A stretch of DNA of 35,943 bases from Prochlorococcus sp. AG-676-M04 (lineage in GTDB: Bacteria > Cyanobacteriota > Cyanobacteriia > PCC-6307 > Cyanobiaceae): assembly GCA_003210895.1 (NCBI GenBank), contig QCUB01000012.1, positions 1 through 35,943 of the forward strand, given 5' to 3'. Under the pieces are notes generated by a model. The model was given only the letters and a program-made list of their open reading frames with translations, did no database searches and was not told the DNA's origin. Below are positions 25,565 through 34,836 of this stretch, one piece after another; the first letter of the stretch is position 1; each line of letters begins with the position of its first letter. Made by a program: the position numbers and the translations under genes.

Positions 25565-26968
25565 TTGCATAAAAAACTTTTACTAAAAGGTCATTTTCAC
25601 TTTATTGGCATTGGTGGTATTGGAATGTCTGCAATTGCTATAGCATTAATAAAAAAAGGATGCTCAGTTTCCGGCTCTGATTTAATTAAAAATACAGAAA
25701 CAGAAAGACTTAAGGAATTAGGGGCAAAAATTTTTGATTCTCAAAGCAAGAATAATATTGATTTTGTAGTTTCTCAATTAAGAAATCAAGAAATTATCTG
25801 TGTAATTAGTTCCGCTATTAAAGACGAAAACGAAGAATTAAGATATTGCAAAAAAAATAATTTTTCGATAAAACATCGTTCGGAAATTCTTGCGATGATA
25901 ATGAAATCTTACATATCAATATCAATAGCAGGTAGCCACGGTAAAACCTCTACAAGCACTTTCCTTTCCACGTTATTGGAATTATGTACGCATAATTCTT
26001 CTTCAATCACTGGTGGAATCATTCCAATTTATAAATCAAATACACATATCGAAGATACAAAATTCTTAGTGACAGAAATTGATGAATCTGACGGAACAAT
26101 TAGTAAGTACAATTCAAATATAGGAATAATTAATAATATTGATTTCGATCATTGTGACCATTTCTCAGATATTGATGAAGTACTATCCTCATTTAAAAAA
26201 TTTGCTTCTAATTCCAAAAAATTATTAATAAATAATGATTGTGAAGTTACAAAGAGCAATTTTATTTCAAATAATCAATGGTCTAATAATGAGATTAAGA
26301 ATATTACTTATTCAATAATTCCAAAAGTTGTAAATAAAAATAATACTATTGGTAAATATTATGAGAATGGAAATTACATTGATATGATAACTATTCCAGT
26401 GCCTGGATTACATAATCTTTCTAATATTACTGGTGCAATAGCAGCTTCTAGAATGATTGGAGTAAGTTTTAAGAAGATTAAGGAAAATATTAAATCTTTA
26501 GAGTTGCCAAAAAAAAGGTTTGAACTGAGAGGCGAACTAAATAAAAGAATTTTTTATGATGACTATGCTCATCATCCTAATGAAATTAAGGCAACAATTA
26601 ATTTAGCAAGGTTATTTATTAAAGATAAAAATAATAAAGAAAAAGGAAGATTAATTGCTATTTTCCAACCTCATAGATTTACCAGAGTAAAACAATTTAT
26701 CCATGAATTTGTTATGGAACTTTCAAAAGCAGATGTTATTTTTTTAACTGACATTTTTGGTGCTGGAGAAAAAAATATAAGTAATATTGACTCAAAACTA
26801 ATTGCTGATCTTATATATAAAAAAAATAAGAATGTTCAATACTTAAAAGACAATTATGAGATTAAAGATAACTTCCTTAAGTTAACACAAAAAAATGATT
26901 TGATTATAAACATGGGAGCTGGAGATTGTCATAACCTTTGGTCAATATTAAATAATAAAAATACTTAA
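25565..26968 (+). CDS. murC: UDP-N-acetylmuramate-L-alanine ligase
   Basis: MurC adds L-alanine to UDP-MurNAc in cytoplasmic peptidoglycan synthesis. The 467-residue protein has the N-terminal FIGIGGIGMSAIA (UDP binding), the ATP P-loop GSHGKTST (123-130), TEIDESDGT, and YDDYAHHPNEI with IFQPHRFTR in the C-terminal domain. The only usable start is TTG at 25565: the frame runs up to a stop at 25523 and contains no ATG. It is followed by murB after 8 bases, the usual cyanobacterial murC-murB pair. Confidence 0.96.
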   Translation: MHKKLLLKGHFHFIGIGGIGMSAIAIALIKKGCSVSGSDLIKNTETERLKELGAKIFDSQSKNNIDFVVSQLRNQEIICVISSAIKDENEELRYCKKNNFSIKHRSEILAMIMKSYISISIAGSHGKTSTSTFLSTLLELCTHNSSSITGGIIPIYKSNTHIEDTKFLVTEIDESDGTISKYNSNIGIINNIDFDHCDHFSDIDEVLSSFKKFASNSKKLLINNDCEVTKSNFISNNQWSNNEIKNITYSIIPKVVNKNNTIGKYYENGNYIDMITIPVPGLHNLSNITGAIAASRMIGVSFKKIKENIKSLELPKKRFELRGELNKRIFYDDYAHHPNEIKATINLARLFIKDKNNKEKGRLIAIFQPHRFTRVKQFIHEFVMELSKADVIFLTDIFGAGEKNISNIDSKLIADLIYKKNKNVQYLKDNYEIKDNFLKLTQKNDLIINMGAGDCHNLWSILNNKNT

Positions 26969-26976
26969 AATAATTG

Positions 26977-27867
26977 ATGAAAAATATTTATTTTGAAAAG
27001 AAAATAAAGCTTTCTAATTATACAACAATAAAAGTTGGTGGATTTGCAGAATATTTTTCACAACCAAAGAATGCTGACGAATTCATCAATTTAATAAAGT
27101 GGTCACATTTCAATAATCAAGAATGCTACTTAATAGGAGCTGGTTCAAATTTGTTAATTAATAATATTTTTTTAAAAGGATTAACTATATGTACAAAAAA
27201 AATGAGATATATCAACATTGAACCTCTTACTGGGATTGTAGAAGCAGATGCTGGCGTAATGCTCCCAACCATGTCAAATATGCTAGCAAAAAATGGATTA
27301 CAGGGTGGTGAATGGACAGTGGGAATTCCAGGAACAGTAGGAGGTGCTATTTGTATGAATGCAGGCTCAGGAAAATTATCATTAGCCAATAATCTTTTAT
27401 CAGTTCAAGTTATTGATACTAAAACTCTTAAAATATCCGAAATACAAAAACAAGATATAAATTTTCAATATAGATTCAGTCCTTTTCAAGATAACAATTT
27501 AGTAATAATAAGAGCAAAACTACACTTTGAGCCAAAAGGAAATATTGAACAGTTATTAGAAACTACCAAGAAAAACCTTAAAAGAAAAATCGAAACTCAA
27601 CCATACGATTTACCGAGCTTTGGAAGCGTATTTAAAAATCCAACTAATTCATATGCAGGAAAATTAATTGAGGAATTAGGATTAAAAGGTTTCAAAATAG
27701 GTGGTGCAGAAATATCAACTATGCATGGAAATTTTATAGTAAACAATTCTTCTGCAAATTCAAAAGATATTTTAGATTTAATAACAGTAATTCAACAAAA
27801 AGTACTACAAAAGAAAGGGATTTCTCTTCAACCAGAAGTAAGAATGATCGGTTTTGACTATCCTTAA
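26977..27867 (+). CDS. murB: UDP-N-acetylenolpyruvoylglucosamine reductase
   Basis: MurB reduces UDP-GlcNAc-enolpyruvate to UDP-MurNAc with FAD and NADPH. From the ATG at 26977 it has 296 residues (a TTG one codon earlier is possible). Visible are NYTTIKVGG, the FAD-binding GAGSNLL, GIPGTVGGAICMNAG, YRFSPF, GSVFKNP with the proton-donor Ser, and the C-terminal LQPEVRMIG with the catalytic Glu. The pattern GSVFKNP is that of the shorter type II MurB enzymes. It follows murC directly. Confidence 0.95.
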   Translation: MKNIYFEKKIKLSNYTTIKVGGFAEYFSQPKNADEFINLIKWSHFNNQECYLIGAGSNLLINNIFLKGLTICTKKMRYINIEPLTGIVEADAGVMLPTMSNMLAKNGLQGGEWTVGIPGTVGGAICMNAGSGKLSLANNLLSVQVIDTKTLKISEIQKQDINFQYRFSPFQDNNLVIIRAKLHFEPKGNIEQLLETTKKNLKRKIETQPYDLPSFGSVFKNPTNSYAGKLIEELGLKGFKIGGAEISTMHGNFIVNNSSANSKDILDLITVIQQKVLQKKGISLQPEVRMIGFDYP

Positions 27868-27888
27868 ATAGACAAACTTTTTTATCAA

Positions 27889-28239
27889 ATGGCAGGTTTT
27901 GGACTTCCAAATTTTGGACAACTAACAGAGGCTTTTAAAAAAGCTAAAGAAATTCAACAAAATGCTCAAAAATTACAAGATGAACTCGAGAGCATGGAAA
28001 TTGAAGGAAAAAGTGATGATGAAATGATCAAAGTATGGATTAGCGGAAACCAACTCCCCCTAAGAGTTGAAGTAAATGAAAAAGTTTCTGATGCTAATAA
28101 AGAGCAAATAGAAAAAAATATTTTACAAGCTATTCAAAAGGCTCATGAGAGTTCTACTACAACAATGAAAGAAAGAATGAATGACTTAACTGGAGGACTT
28201 AATCTTAATCTCCCTGGATTAGACAATAATGACTCTTAG
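27889..28239 (+). CDS. ebfC: YbaB/EbfC nucleoid-associated protein
   Basis: This is a 116-residue protein of the YbaB/EbfC family: small dimeric DNA-binding proteins with a tweezer shape. The segment [19 protein letters not shown] is the N-terminal helix, followed by [17 protein letters not shown] and the conserved end [16 protein letters not shown]. Part of the tail is Gly/Leu/Asn-rich. It follows murB after 21 bases and may belong to the same transcript. Its last 35 bases overlap the end of rsgA on the opposite strand. Confidence 0.93.
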   Translation: MAGFGLPNFGQLTEAFKKAKEIQQNAQKLQDELESMEIEGKSDDEMIKVWISGNQLPLRVEVNEKVSDANKEQIEKNILQAIQKAHESSTTTMKERMNDLTGGLNLNLPGLDNNDS

Positions 28240-29122
28240 ATGATTCAACCATCTCTCTATAAAAACTATATCTTTCAAAACTTTTATTTAAATTACACCC
28301 CTCATCATCTATGTGTAAGCAATTACGAAATTTACAATTTATTCCTTCATTGACTACTTGTTGATAAATTTCTGGATATAAGAGAGGTAATTCACGGAAA
28401 TCTATTTGAAGTGATTGCATGTTAAATCCAGGAGTATCAACTATGTAGCTTTTACTTGATAAAGAAAATAGTTCGACATTTCTAGTAGTATTTTTTCCAC
28501 GTTTTATTTTGATTGATACTGGTGCAGTAGTATTATCAAGACCTGGAATTATCTTATTCAATAAAGTAGTTTTACCAACACCAGATGGTCCCATAAATAT
28601 AGAACATTTTTTTTTCTTTAACTGAGTAAGTAAATGTTTAAAATTATCCGGATTATTTAAATTTAAAGTAATCGCTTTATATCCCCAGTTCTTAAACTTA
28701 TCAATTAAAAAAAGTCTTTTTTGTTCTGTTATCAAATCACATTTAGAGAGCACCAATGAAACCTCTACACCAAGTTTTTCGGCAGATATTAAAAACCTAT
28801 TGACTTGGGATAAATTTAATTTTGGATCTTCGACAGAACAAATTACATAAATATTTGAAATATTAGCAACAGATGGTCTTTCTAAAAGGTTGTTTCTTTT
28901 AACTAAACTTTCTATTACAGCTCGATTACTCTTTAAATCAATTTGATAAAGAATTACTTCATCTCCTACAAAAACAAGTTGATTTCTAAAATTTATAGAC
29001 TTCTTGATTTTGCATAAAAATTTTTTATTAAACTCTAAGTTCTCATTCTGATTTAATTCAACCAAATAAAACTCATTAAATTTTTTTATAACAAGGCCTT
29101 TATATTTGTTATCAACTTTCAT
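28205..29122 (-). CDS. rsgA: Small ribosomal subunit biogenesis GTPase
   Basis: RsgA is a circularly permuted GTPase that aids late maturation of the 30S subunit. From the ATG at 29122 the protein has 305 residues; the open frame continues to a TTG at 29173, inside the tusA gene, which I consider less likely. An OB-like N-terminal domain is followed by G4 SKCD (127-130), then G1 GPSGVGKTT (178-186) and G3 DTPG (229-232), in the permuted order. The C-terminal zinc knuckle has Cys263, Cys268, His270 and Cys276. It overlaps the tusA stop by 11 bases and the ebfC end by 35 bases. Confidence 0.94.
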   Translation of the reverse strand: MKVDNKYKGLVIKKFNEFYLVELNQNENLEFNKKFLCKIKKSINFRNQLVFVGDEVILYQIDLKSNRAVIESLVKRNNLLERPSVANISNIYVICSVEDPKLNLSQVNRFLISAEKLGVEVSLVLSKCDLITEQKRLFLIDKFKNWGYKAITLNLNNPDNFKHLLTQLKKKKCSIFMGPSGVGKTTLLNKIIPGLDNTTAPVSIKIKRGKNTTRNVELFSLSSKSYIVDTPGFNMQSLQIDFRELPLLYPEIYQQVVNEGINCKFRNCLHIDDEGCNLNKSFERYSFYREMVESSKSHYCLIQGD

Positions 29123-29345
29123 GCAAAACTTTGAACTGTATTGTTTTTTGATCTTCCTCAATTGTTTTAACAAAGTAGTTCATTTGTTTTAATGCTTTTT
29201 TAACCATTACTTCTGGTTCTCCTTTGTCTAAACGGATTATCAAAGTTTCATCTATGGATAGTTTCTCTAATGCTAATTTGCATTTGACTACATTTAAAGG
29301 ACAAGGAATCGACTCTAAATCCAAGACCTTTGAAACTTTCTTCAA
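29112..29345 (-). CDS. TusA/SirA-family sulfur carrier protein
   Basis: This 77-residue protein has the family hallmark CP motif in [19 protein letters not shown] (Cys15-Pro16). TusA-type proteins pass persulfide sulfur to acceptors, for example in tRNA thiolation or cofactor synthesis. The start is TTG at 29345 and overlaps the dnaJ stop as TTGA, so translation is probably coupled to dnaJ. No ATG alternative exists in the right place. Substrate not known here. Confidence 0.9.
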   Translation of the reverse strand: MKKVSKVLDLESIPCPLNVVKCKLALEKLSIDETLIIRLDKGEPEVMVKKALKQMNYFVKTIEEDQKTIQFKVLHES

Positions 29346-30466
29346 GATTCCTTACCAAACAACTTGCTGAACAATCCACTATTAGATGTCGAATTCTGAT
29401 CAGAATATTTAGAAGCTAAACTCTCTAGAAGATTTCGCTCATCTTCAGTTATTCGAGTTGGTAGCTTAACCTTTACTAAAACCTGATGATTACCTCTAGC
29501 AACTGGATTACCCAATCGAGGTACACCTTTATTCTCTAAAGATAGAGTAGTATTTGGTTGCGTCCCGCTTGGAATTTTTAAATTAACTTTCCCATCAACA
29601 GTTACTATATCAACAGTATCTCCAAGAATAGCTTGAAGATAGCTCACTAATATTTCAGAGTAAATATTAATACCATCTCTCTTTAAATTTGGGTCATTTT
29701 TAACCTTAATAAAAACATATAAATCTCCAGGTGGGCCACCTTTTAAACCTACATTTCCCTCTCCAGAAACTCTCAATTTAGTTCCTGTATCAACTCCTGC
29801 AGGAATATTAATACGTAATTTTTTTCTAACTTGTTTGACACCATTGCCACCACAACTAGCACATGGATTTGAAATTATTTGACCTAAACCATTACAAGTT
29901 GGACATTCTGCTACTTGTGTAAAATTACCAAAGGGTGTTCTTGTCGCTCTTCTAACCTGTCCAGCACCGCCACATGTTGCACAAGTTGTTGGACCTGTTC
30001 CAGATTTTGCGCCAGTTCCTTTACATACTTCACAAGTTTCTAAATGAGGTATCTTTATTTCTCTTTGTTGTCCAAAAATAGCGTCTTTAAAATCAATATT
30101 TAAGTCATATCGTAAGTCATCACCTTGCTGCGGACCTCTTCTTTGTGATCTACCTCCTTGTGGAGATTGTCCTCCAAAGCCATTAAAAAATGTTTCAAAC
30201 AAATCTGCAAAACCACCCATATCACCCATATCTGGCATCCCAGAAGCTCCTCCTAATCCAGCCTCACCAAATTGATCATATCTAGCTCTAATATCAGGAT
30301 CAGCTAATGCCTCATAAGCCTTACCTATTTCTTTAAATTTATCTTCAGCCCCTGGATCTTTATTTACATCAGGATGATATTGTCTTGCTAACTTTCTATA
30401 AGCGCTTTTTAAAGTATCAGCATCAGCATCTCTTGAAACACCAAGTATTTGATAAAAATCAGCCAT
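29342..30466 (-). CDS. dnaJ: Chaperone protein DnaJ
   Basis: DnaJ is the J-domain co-chaperone that delivers unfolded proteins to DnaK and stimulates its ATPase. The 374-residue protein has the full type I layout: J domain with HPD at 31-33, a Gly/Phe-rich linker (about 68-105), four CxxCxGxG zinc repeats ([32 protein letters not shown]) and the C-terminal substrate-binding domains. It lies 30 bases after grpE on the same strand. dnaK is not in this window. Confidence 0.97.
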   Translation of the reverse strand: MADFYQILGVSRDADADTLKSAYRKLARQYHPDVNKDPGAEDKFKEIGKAYEALADPDIRARYDQFGEAGLGGASGMPDMGDMGGFADLFETFFNGFGGQSPQGGRSQRRGPQQGDDLRYDLNIDFKDAIFGQQREIKIPHLETCEVCKGTGAKSGTGPTTCATCGGAGQVRRATRTPFGNFTQVAECPTCNGLGQIISNPCASCGGNGVKQVRKKLRINIPAGVDTGTKLRVSGEGNVGLKGGPPGDLYVFIKVKNDPNLKRDGINIYSEILVSYLQAILGDTVDIVTVDGKVNLKIPSGTQPNTTLSLENKGVPRLGNPVARGNHQVLVKVKLPTRITEDERNLLESLASKYSDQNSTSNSGLFSKLFGKES

Positions 30467-30496
30467 TAGATAATACTCAACTATTCATTAAAGGAC

Positions 30497-31216
30497 TTAA
30501 TCATTTTCAGAGATAGTGCTCTCTGAATTAATATCTTCTTCAACTTTATCCTTTTCTTCGGGTTCTTGTGAATTTTGTTGACCAGGGCCCATTGAAACTT
30601 TGACTAATGCATGTCTTAAAACCTTGCCTTCTAAATGATATCCACGTTGTAATTCTTCTGTAATTATGTCTTCATTAAACTCTTGACTTGGTTCTCTTAA
30701 AACCGCTTCGTGCAAATTGGGATCAAATTGTTGCCCAACTACTCTCATTGGAGAAACTCCTTGTTGTTTTAATACTTCCACTAATTGTTTATATAGTCCT
30801 TGGTAACTTCTATGCAATGTTTGAGCCTCCTCACTTTCAGGTTTTAGTTGTTGTCTTGCTCTTTCAAAATTATCCACAATAGGCAAGATTGCAGTTAAGG
30901 CTTTGGAGACTAGTTGAATTTTTAAATCATCTTGATCTCGTGATTGTCTTTTTCTAAAATTATCAAAATCAGCAGCAATCCTTACATACTGACTTTTCAA
31001 GGTTTCATGCTCTTTTTCTAATTGCTCTAATCTTGCGTCATTATTAGTAATTGTATTTTTTAAATCTTCTGTATTAATTGTTTCATTATCTTCATCAGAT
31101 AAATCATTGTCTTCGTTAATTTGGCCATCATTTAAGGATAAATTTTCAGAAATACTGCTTTCTTCAGAAACGTTATCTTCTTTATTATCAATATTATCTG
31201 ATTGTTTTTCAATCAT
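30497..31216 (-). CDS. grpE: Nucleotide exchange factor GrpE
   Basis: GrpE releases ADP from DnaK. I start it at the ATG at 31216, giving 239 residues; the open frame to 31267 adds 17 residues unlike the family. The N-terminal part is acidic and disordered; a long coiled coil (about 60-115) holds [17 protein letters not shown], and the C-terminal beta domain ends with [13 protein letters not shown], the family signature. It is followed by dnaJ, then tusA and rsgA, in one probable operon. Confidence 0.96.
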   Translation of the reverse strand: MIEKQSDNIDNKEDNVSEESSISENLSLNDGQINEDNDLSDEDNETINTEDLKNTITNNDARLEQLEKEHETLKSQYVRIAADFDNFRKRQSRDQDDLKIQLVSKALTAILPIVDNFERARQQLKPESEEAQTLHRSYQGLYKQLVEVLKQQGVSPMRVVGQQFDPNLHEAVLREPSQEFNEDIITEELQRGYHLEGKVLRHALVKVSMGPGQQNSQEPEEKDKVEEDINSESTISEND

Positions 31217-31291
31217 TACTCTATAATTTATTACGACTATTGTGAATGAAATTGTCGCACAAAACAAGTTGCGGAAGGCCGCACTAATTAA

Positions 31292-31786
31292 TTAATTGGG
31301 GATAAACTTCAAAGCAAGGCCATTATTACAATATCGTTTACCTGTGGGTAAAGGACCGTCATTAAATACGTGACCTTGATGTCCTCCGCATCTAGAGCAA
31401 TGGTATTCAGTCCTTGGAACAATTAATTTAAAATCAACCTTAGTTTCTATAGAATCTTGAATTGAATCCCAAAAGCTAGGCCACCCAGTACCACTGTCAA
31501 ATTTAGTATCAGATGTAAAAAGAGCCTTATTACAACCTGCACAATGAAAAGTTCCTTTCCTCTTCTCATTATTTAAGTTACTACTAAATGCTCTTTCAGT
31601 ACCTTCTTCACGCAAAATATAATAGGACTCTGGGCTAAGTTTATTTTTCCACTCTTCTTTTGATAAATTCCATTCTTCATTAGAAGTTTCAGAAGAACCT
31701 AATACTTTCTTGGGTTCAATAATAAATTTCAAAATTGACATAGTAGGAATTAAAATAAAGAATCTTCTAGATAAAAATTGATTCAT
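31292..31786 (-). CDS. msrB: Peptide-methionine (R)-S-oxide reductase with N-terminal export-like segment
   Basis: MsrB repairs R-methionine sulfoxide. The 164-residue protein has zinc cysteines Cys82/85 (CAGC) and Cys130/133 (CSRC), the catalytic Cys153 in RYCNNGLALKF, and the family motifs DSGTGWPSFW and GGHQGHVF. The first 30 residues are not part of the catalytic domain: SRRFF followed by a hydrophobic run resembles a twin-arginine or membrane-anchor signal. If real, the enzyme acts outside the cytoplasm. It is divergent from dus, 27 bases away. Confidence 0.95.
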   Translation of the reverse strand: MNQFLSRRFFILIPTMSILKFIIEPKKVLGSSETSNEEWNLSKEEWKNKLSPESYYILREEGTERAFSSNLNNEKRKGTFHCAGCNKALFTSDTKFDSGTGWPSFWDSIQDSIETKVDFKLIVPRTEYHCSRCGGHQGHVFNDGPLPTGKRYCNNGLALKFIPN

Positions 31787-31813
31787 ATCTTCAAATATCT
31801 TGAATAAAAGTTA

Positions 31814-32818
31814 ATGAAAAATCATCAATCTAATTCTATAAATAAATTACACAAAATAAGTGTCGCTCCAATGATGGATTGCACAGACAAACACTTTAGG
31901 ATGATAATGAGAAAAATAAGCTCTAAGGCTCTTTTATACACTGAGATGATAGTAGCTCAGAGTTTAATTTACACAGAAAAAAAAGATAAATTTTTAAAAT
32001 TCAATACAGAAGAACACCCTCTTTCAATTCAATTTGGTGGAGATAATCCACAAATACTTAAAGAGGCAGCAAAGATTGCTCAGGATTGGGGATATGATGA
32101 AATTAACTTCAATGTAGGATGTCCTAGCCCAAGAGTTTGCTCTGGTAACTTTGGAGCCTCACTTATGAAAGAACCTACTAAAGTCGCAAAATGTATAGAA
32201 TCATTAAAAAATAATTGTAATTTACCCGTTACGATAAAGCATAGAATTGGTGTTGATGAAGAAGATAGTTTTGATAAATTGAATTGTTTTGTCAAAGAAG
32301 TCGCAAATGCGGGAGCAGACAGATTTACAGTACATGCAAGAAAAGCAATTTTAAAAGGTCTAAATCCCAAACAAAATAGAAATATTCCACCACTTAAATA
32401 TGATGTTGTTCAAAAATTAAAAAAATTCAATCCTGAACTACTTATAGAAGTAAATGGAGGTTTTACAAATATTGATCAATGTATACAGGCATTGAATAAT
32501 TTTGATGGTGTAATGATAGGAAGATCAGCCTATAAACATCCTTTGAAATGGACTGAAATTGATCAAAAGATATATGGAGAAAATATTACATTGAAAAAAG
32601 CTTCAGAAATTATATTTTCGTTAATTCCCTACATTGAAAACCATTTAAAAAATGGAGGAGATACTTGGGATATATGTAAACATCTTATAAATCTGGTCAA
32701 AAATATACCAAAAGCTAAACTTTGGAGGAATAAAATTTCAAACAAATCAATAAAAAAGGAATTAAGTATTGACTACTTAATTGAATTAACAATAGAACTC
32801 CAAAAAATGGGTTATTAA
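31814..32818 (+). CDS. dusA: tRNA-dihydrouridine synthase (DusA-type)
   Basis: Dus enzymes use FMN to reduce uridines in tRNA D-loops. The 334-residue protein has VAPMMDCTDKHFR at the start, the catalytic Cys103 in NVGCPSPRV, KHRIGVD, FTVHARKA and the FMN-phosphate site VNGGF with MIGRSAYKHP. The length and the GNFGASLM motif point to the DusA group. Its stop overlaps the stop of the convergent RNA-binding protein gene by 4 bases. Confidence 0.94.
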   Translation: MKNHQSNSINKLHKISVAPMMDCTDKHFRMIMRKISSKALLYTEMIVAQSLIYTEKKDKFLKFNTEEHPLSIQFGGDNPQILKEAAKIAQDWGYDEINFNVGCPSPRVCSGNFGASLMKEPTKVAKCIESLKNNCNLPVTIKHRIGVDEEDSFDKLNCFVKEVANAGADRFTVHARKAILKGLNPKQNRNIPPLKYDVVQKLKKFNPELLIEVNGGFTNIDQCIQALNNFDGVMIGRSAYKHPLKWTEIDQKIYGENITLKKASEIIFSLIPYIENHLKNGGDTWDICKHLINLVKNIPKAKLWRNKISNKSIKKELSIDYLIELTIELQKMGY

Positions 32819-33282
32819 TTACCTTCTTGAGAAGTTTCAGAATTACTTACTACGCTTCTTTTTCTTCTACTTCTTCCATTTTCAAATTCAGAGTTTTCGG
32901 AAGAGTTTCCATAACTTCTATCTTCCCAACCATCTGCTCCAGAAGATTTATTAGCATAATTTGAAGTAGGTTCAGAGTAACCGCCGCCGCCATAACCGCC
33001 TCTACCGCCACCGCCTCTACGAGGACCGCCGCCGCCGCCGCCTCTTGGCTCAGCTTTATTAATTCTTAAAGGTCTTCCCATGAGCTCAGTTCCTTGAAGA
33101 CCATCAATAGCTGCTGTCTCAAGTGCTTCATCTGCCATTTCAACAAATGCAAAACCTCTTTTTCTACCAGTATCTCTCTCCAAAGGAAGAGAACAATTCA
33201 TAACTTCACCATACGGTGTAAATAATTCTAAGATGTCTTCTCGCTCTGCGCGAAAAGGCAAATTTCCAACAAAAATACTCAC
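32815..33282 (-). CDS. RRM-type RNA-binding protein with Gly-rich tail
   Basis: This is a 155-residue cyanobacterial Rbp-type protein. The single RRM has RNP2 IFVGNL (3-8) and RNP1 KRGFAFVE (41-48). A Gly/Arg-rich region (about 80-101) follows, then a Ser/Asn/Glu-rich tail ending in a basic RSRRKRS patch. Such proteins bind mRNA, are often cold-induced in cyanobacteria, and can direct mRNA location. The Gly-rich part is encoded mostly by GGC/GGT and forms a small island of GC-rich DNA (about 32983-33045). Confidence 0.93.
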   Translation of the reverse strand: MSIFVGNLPFRAEREDILELFTPYGEVMNCSLPLERDTGRKRGFAFVEMADEALETAAIDGLQGTELMGRPLRINKAEPRGGGGGGPRRGGGGRGGYGGGGYSEPTSNYANKSSGADGWEDRSYGNSSENSEFENGRSRRKRSVVSNSETSQEGN

Positions 33283-33396
33283 TTGAAACTCAACTTTAAA
33301 AAATAACCAAGATAAAAACTACTGATTAGGTAGTTCATATACAATACTATATAGTCTACTTCAATAAATCCAATGTTGTAGAAAATTAATTGAGAT

Positions 33397-34776
33397 TTAA
33401 TTGAATAATTTTTTCTTCCAATTATTTAACTCTTTTTTTACTTGATCAAATCCAGTACCTCCTACACTATTTCTAGACTTCACAACATTCATAGGATTGA
33501 GATTTTCAAAAATATCATCTTCAAAAGATTGATGAAATCTTTGGAATTCTTCTAACTTTAAATCTTTAAATAAAATATTCTTTGTTAAGCAATACTTCAC
33601 AATATCTCCAACGATTTGATAGGCCCTTCTAAAAGGAACCTCTTTAGCTACTAAATAATCTGCCAAATCAGTGGCATTAGAAAAATCATTATGAACAGAA
33701 TCCATTAACTTTTCCAAATTAAACTCTATTCCTTCATTAAATAAAATTGTCATAGCTTTTAGGCAAGAAGAAATAGTATGAACTGTATCAAAGATTGGCT
33801 CTTTATCCTCCTGGAAATCCTTATTATAAGAAAGAGGTAGTCCTTTTATAGTTGTTAATAATGATTGAAGATGTCCATAAACTCGTCCAGTTTTACCCCT
33901 TATTAATTCTGGGACATCTGGATTTTTTTTCTGAGGCATCAAACTACTTCCAGTCGCACACTTATCAGTTAATTTTGCAAAAGAAAACTCGTCAGTAACC
34001 CACAAAATTATTTCTTCTGAAATTCTACTTAAATGAGACATTATTAAAGCTGAACTTGAAACAAATTCAATACAAAAATCTCTATCACTTACAGCATCAA
34101 TACTATTTTTATAAATATCTGCAAATCCTAATTCCTCAGCGGTAAAATATCTATCTATCTTAATTTTTGTACCTGCTAATGCTGCTGCACCTAAAGGCGA
34201 AATATTAACCCTAGCTCTGATTTCTTTAAGCCTATCGCGATCTTTTTGAAACATTTCAAGGTAAGCCAAAAGGTGATGAGCAAAAGATAAAGGTTGAGCT
34301 CTTTGCATATGCGTATAACCAGGAATTAAAGTATAAATATTTGATTCTGCAATCAAAAATAAAGAATTTTGTAATTCTGCTAATAAGATATCGATATCAT
34401 CAATTTTTTTTCTCAACCATAATCTAATATCTGTTCCTACTTGATCATTTCTACTCCTACCAGTATGTAATTTTTTTCCTGTTTCACCAATTAAATTAAT
34501 TAGTTTTTCTTCAATACAATAATGAATATCTTCAGATGGAGGACCAGGAGTAAATTTACCTTCAATAAAATCTTTTTTTATAGTCTCTAAACCCTCGATA
34601 ATAATTTGAGACTCATTAAAGGACAAAACTTCAGTTTTACCAAGCATTTTGGCATGAGCAATAGAACATTCTATATCTTCAAAAATTAGTGTCTTATCAA
34701 AACCAATTGAGGCATTAAACTCCTCAATAAATGGATTGAGACTGCTATCAAATCTATTACTCCAAACTTTGGACAT
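33397..34776 (-). CDS. argH: Argininosuccinate lyase
   Basis: ArgH splits argininosuccinate to arginine and fumarate, the last step of arginine synthesis. The ATG at 34776 gives 459 residues, the usual length; the frame runs three codons further to a TTG. Key motifs are SNRFD at the start, [10 protein letters not shown], the TxxQRAQP-like [13 protein letters not shown], and the signature loop [12 protein letters not shown] with the catalytic Ser. The gene lies between the Rbp gene and the phosphatase gene on the same strand, with gaps of 114 and 60 bases. Confidence 0.97.
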   Translation of the reverse strand: MSKVWSNRFDSSLNPFIEEFNASIGFDKTLIFEDIECSIAHAKMLGKTEVLSFNESQIIIEGLETIKKDFIEGKFTPGPPSEDIHYCIEEKLINLIGETGKKLHTGRSRNDQVGTDIRLWLRKKIDDIDILLAELQNSLFLIAESNIYTLIPGYTHMQRAQPLSFAHHLLAYLEMFQKDRDRLKEIRARVNISPLGAAALAGTKIKIDRYFTAEELGFADIYKNSIDAVSDRDFCIEFVSSSALIMSHLSRISEEIILWVTDEFSFAKLTDKCATGSSLMPQKKNPDVPELIRGKTGRVYGHLQSLLTTIKGLPLSYNKDFQEDKEPIFDTVHTISSCLKAMTILFNEGIEFNLEKLMDSVHNDFSNATDLADYLVAKEVPFRRAYQIVGDIVKYCLTKNILFKDLKLEEFQRFHQSFEDDIFENLNPMNVVKSRNSVGGTGFDQVKKELNNWKKKLFN

Positions 34777-34836
34777 ATTAATCAAAAACTTTAAGTACTT
34801 CTAATAAAGCATTTTTTTATATATGTGACAAAAAAT

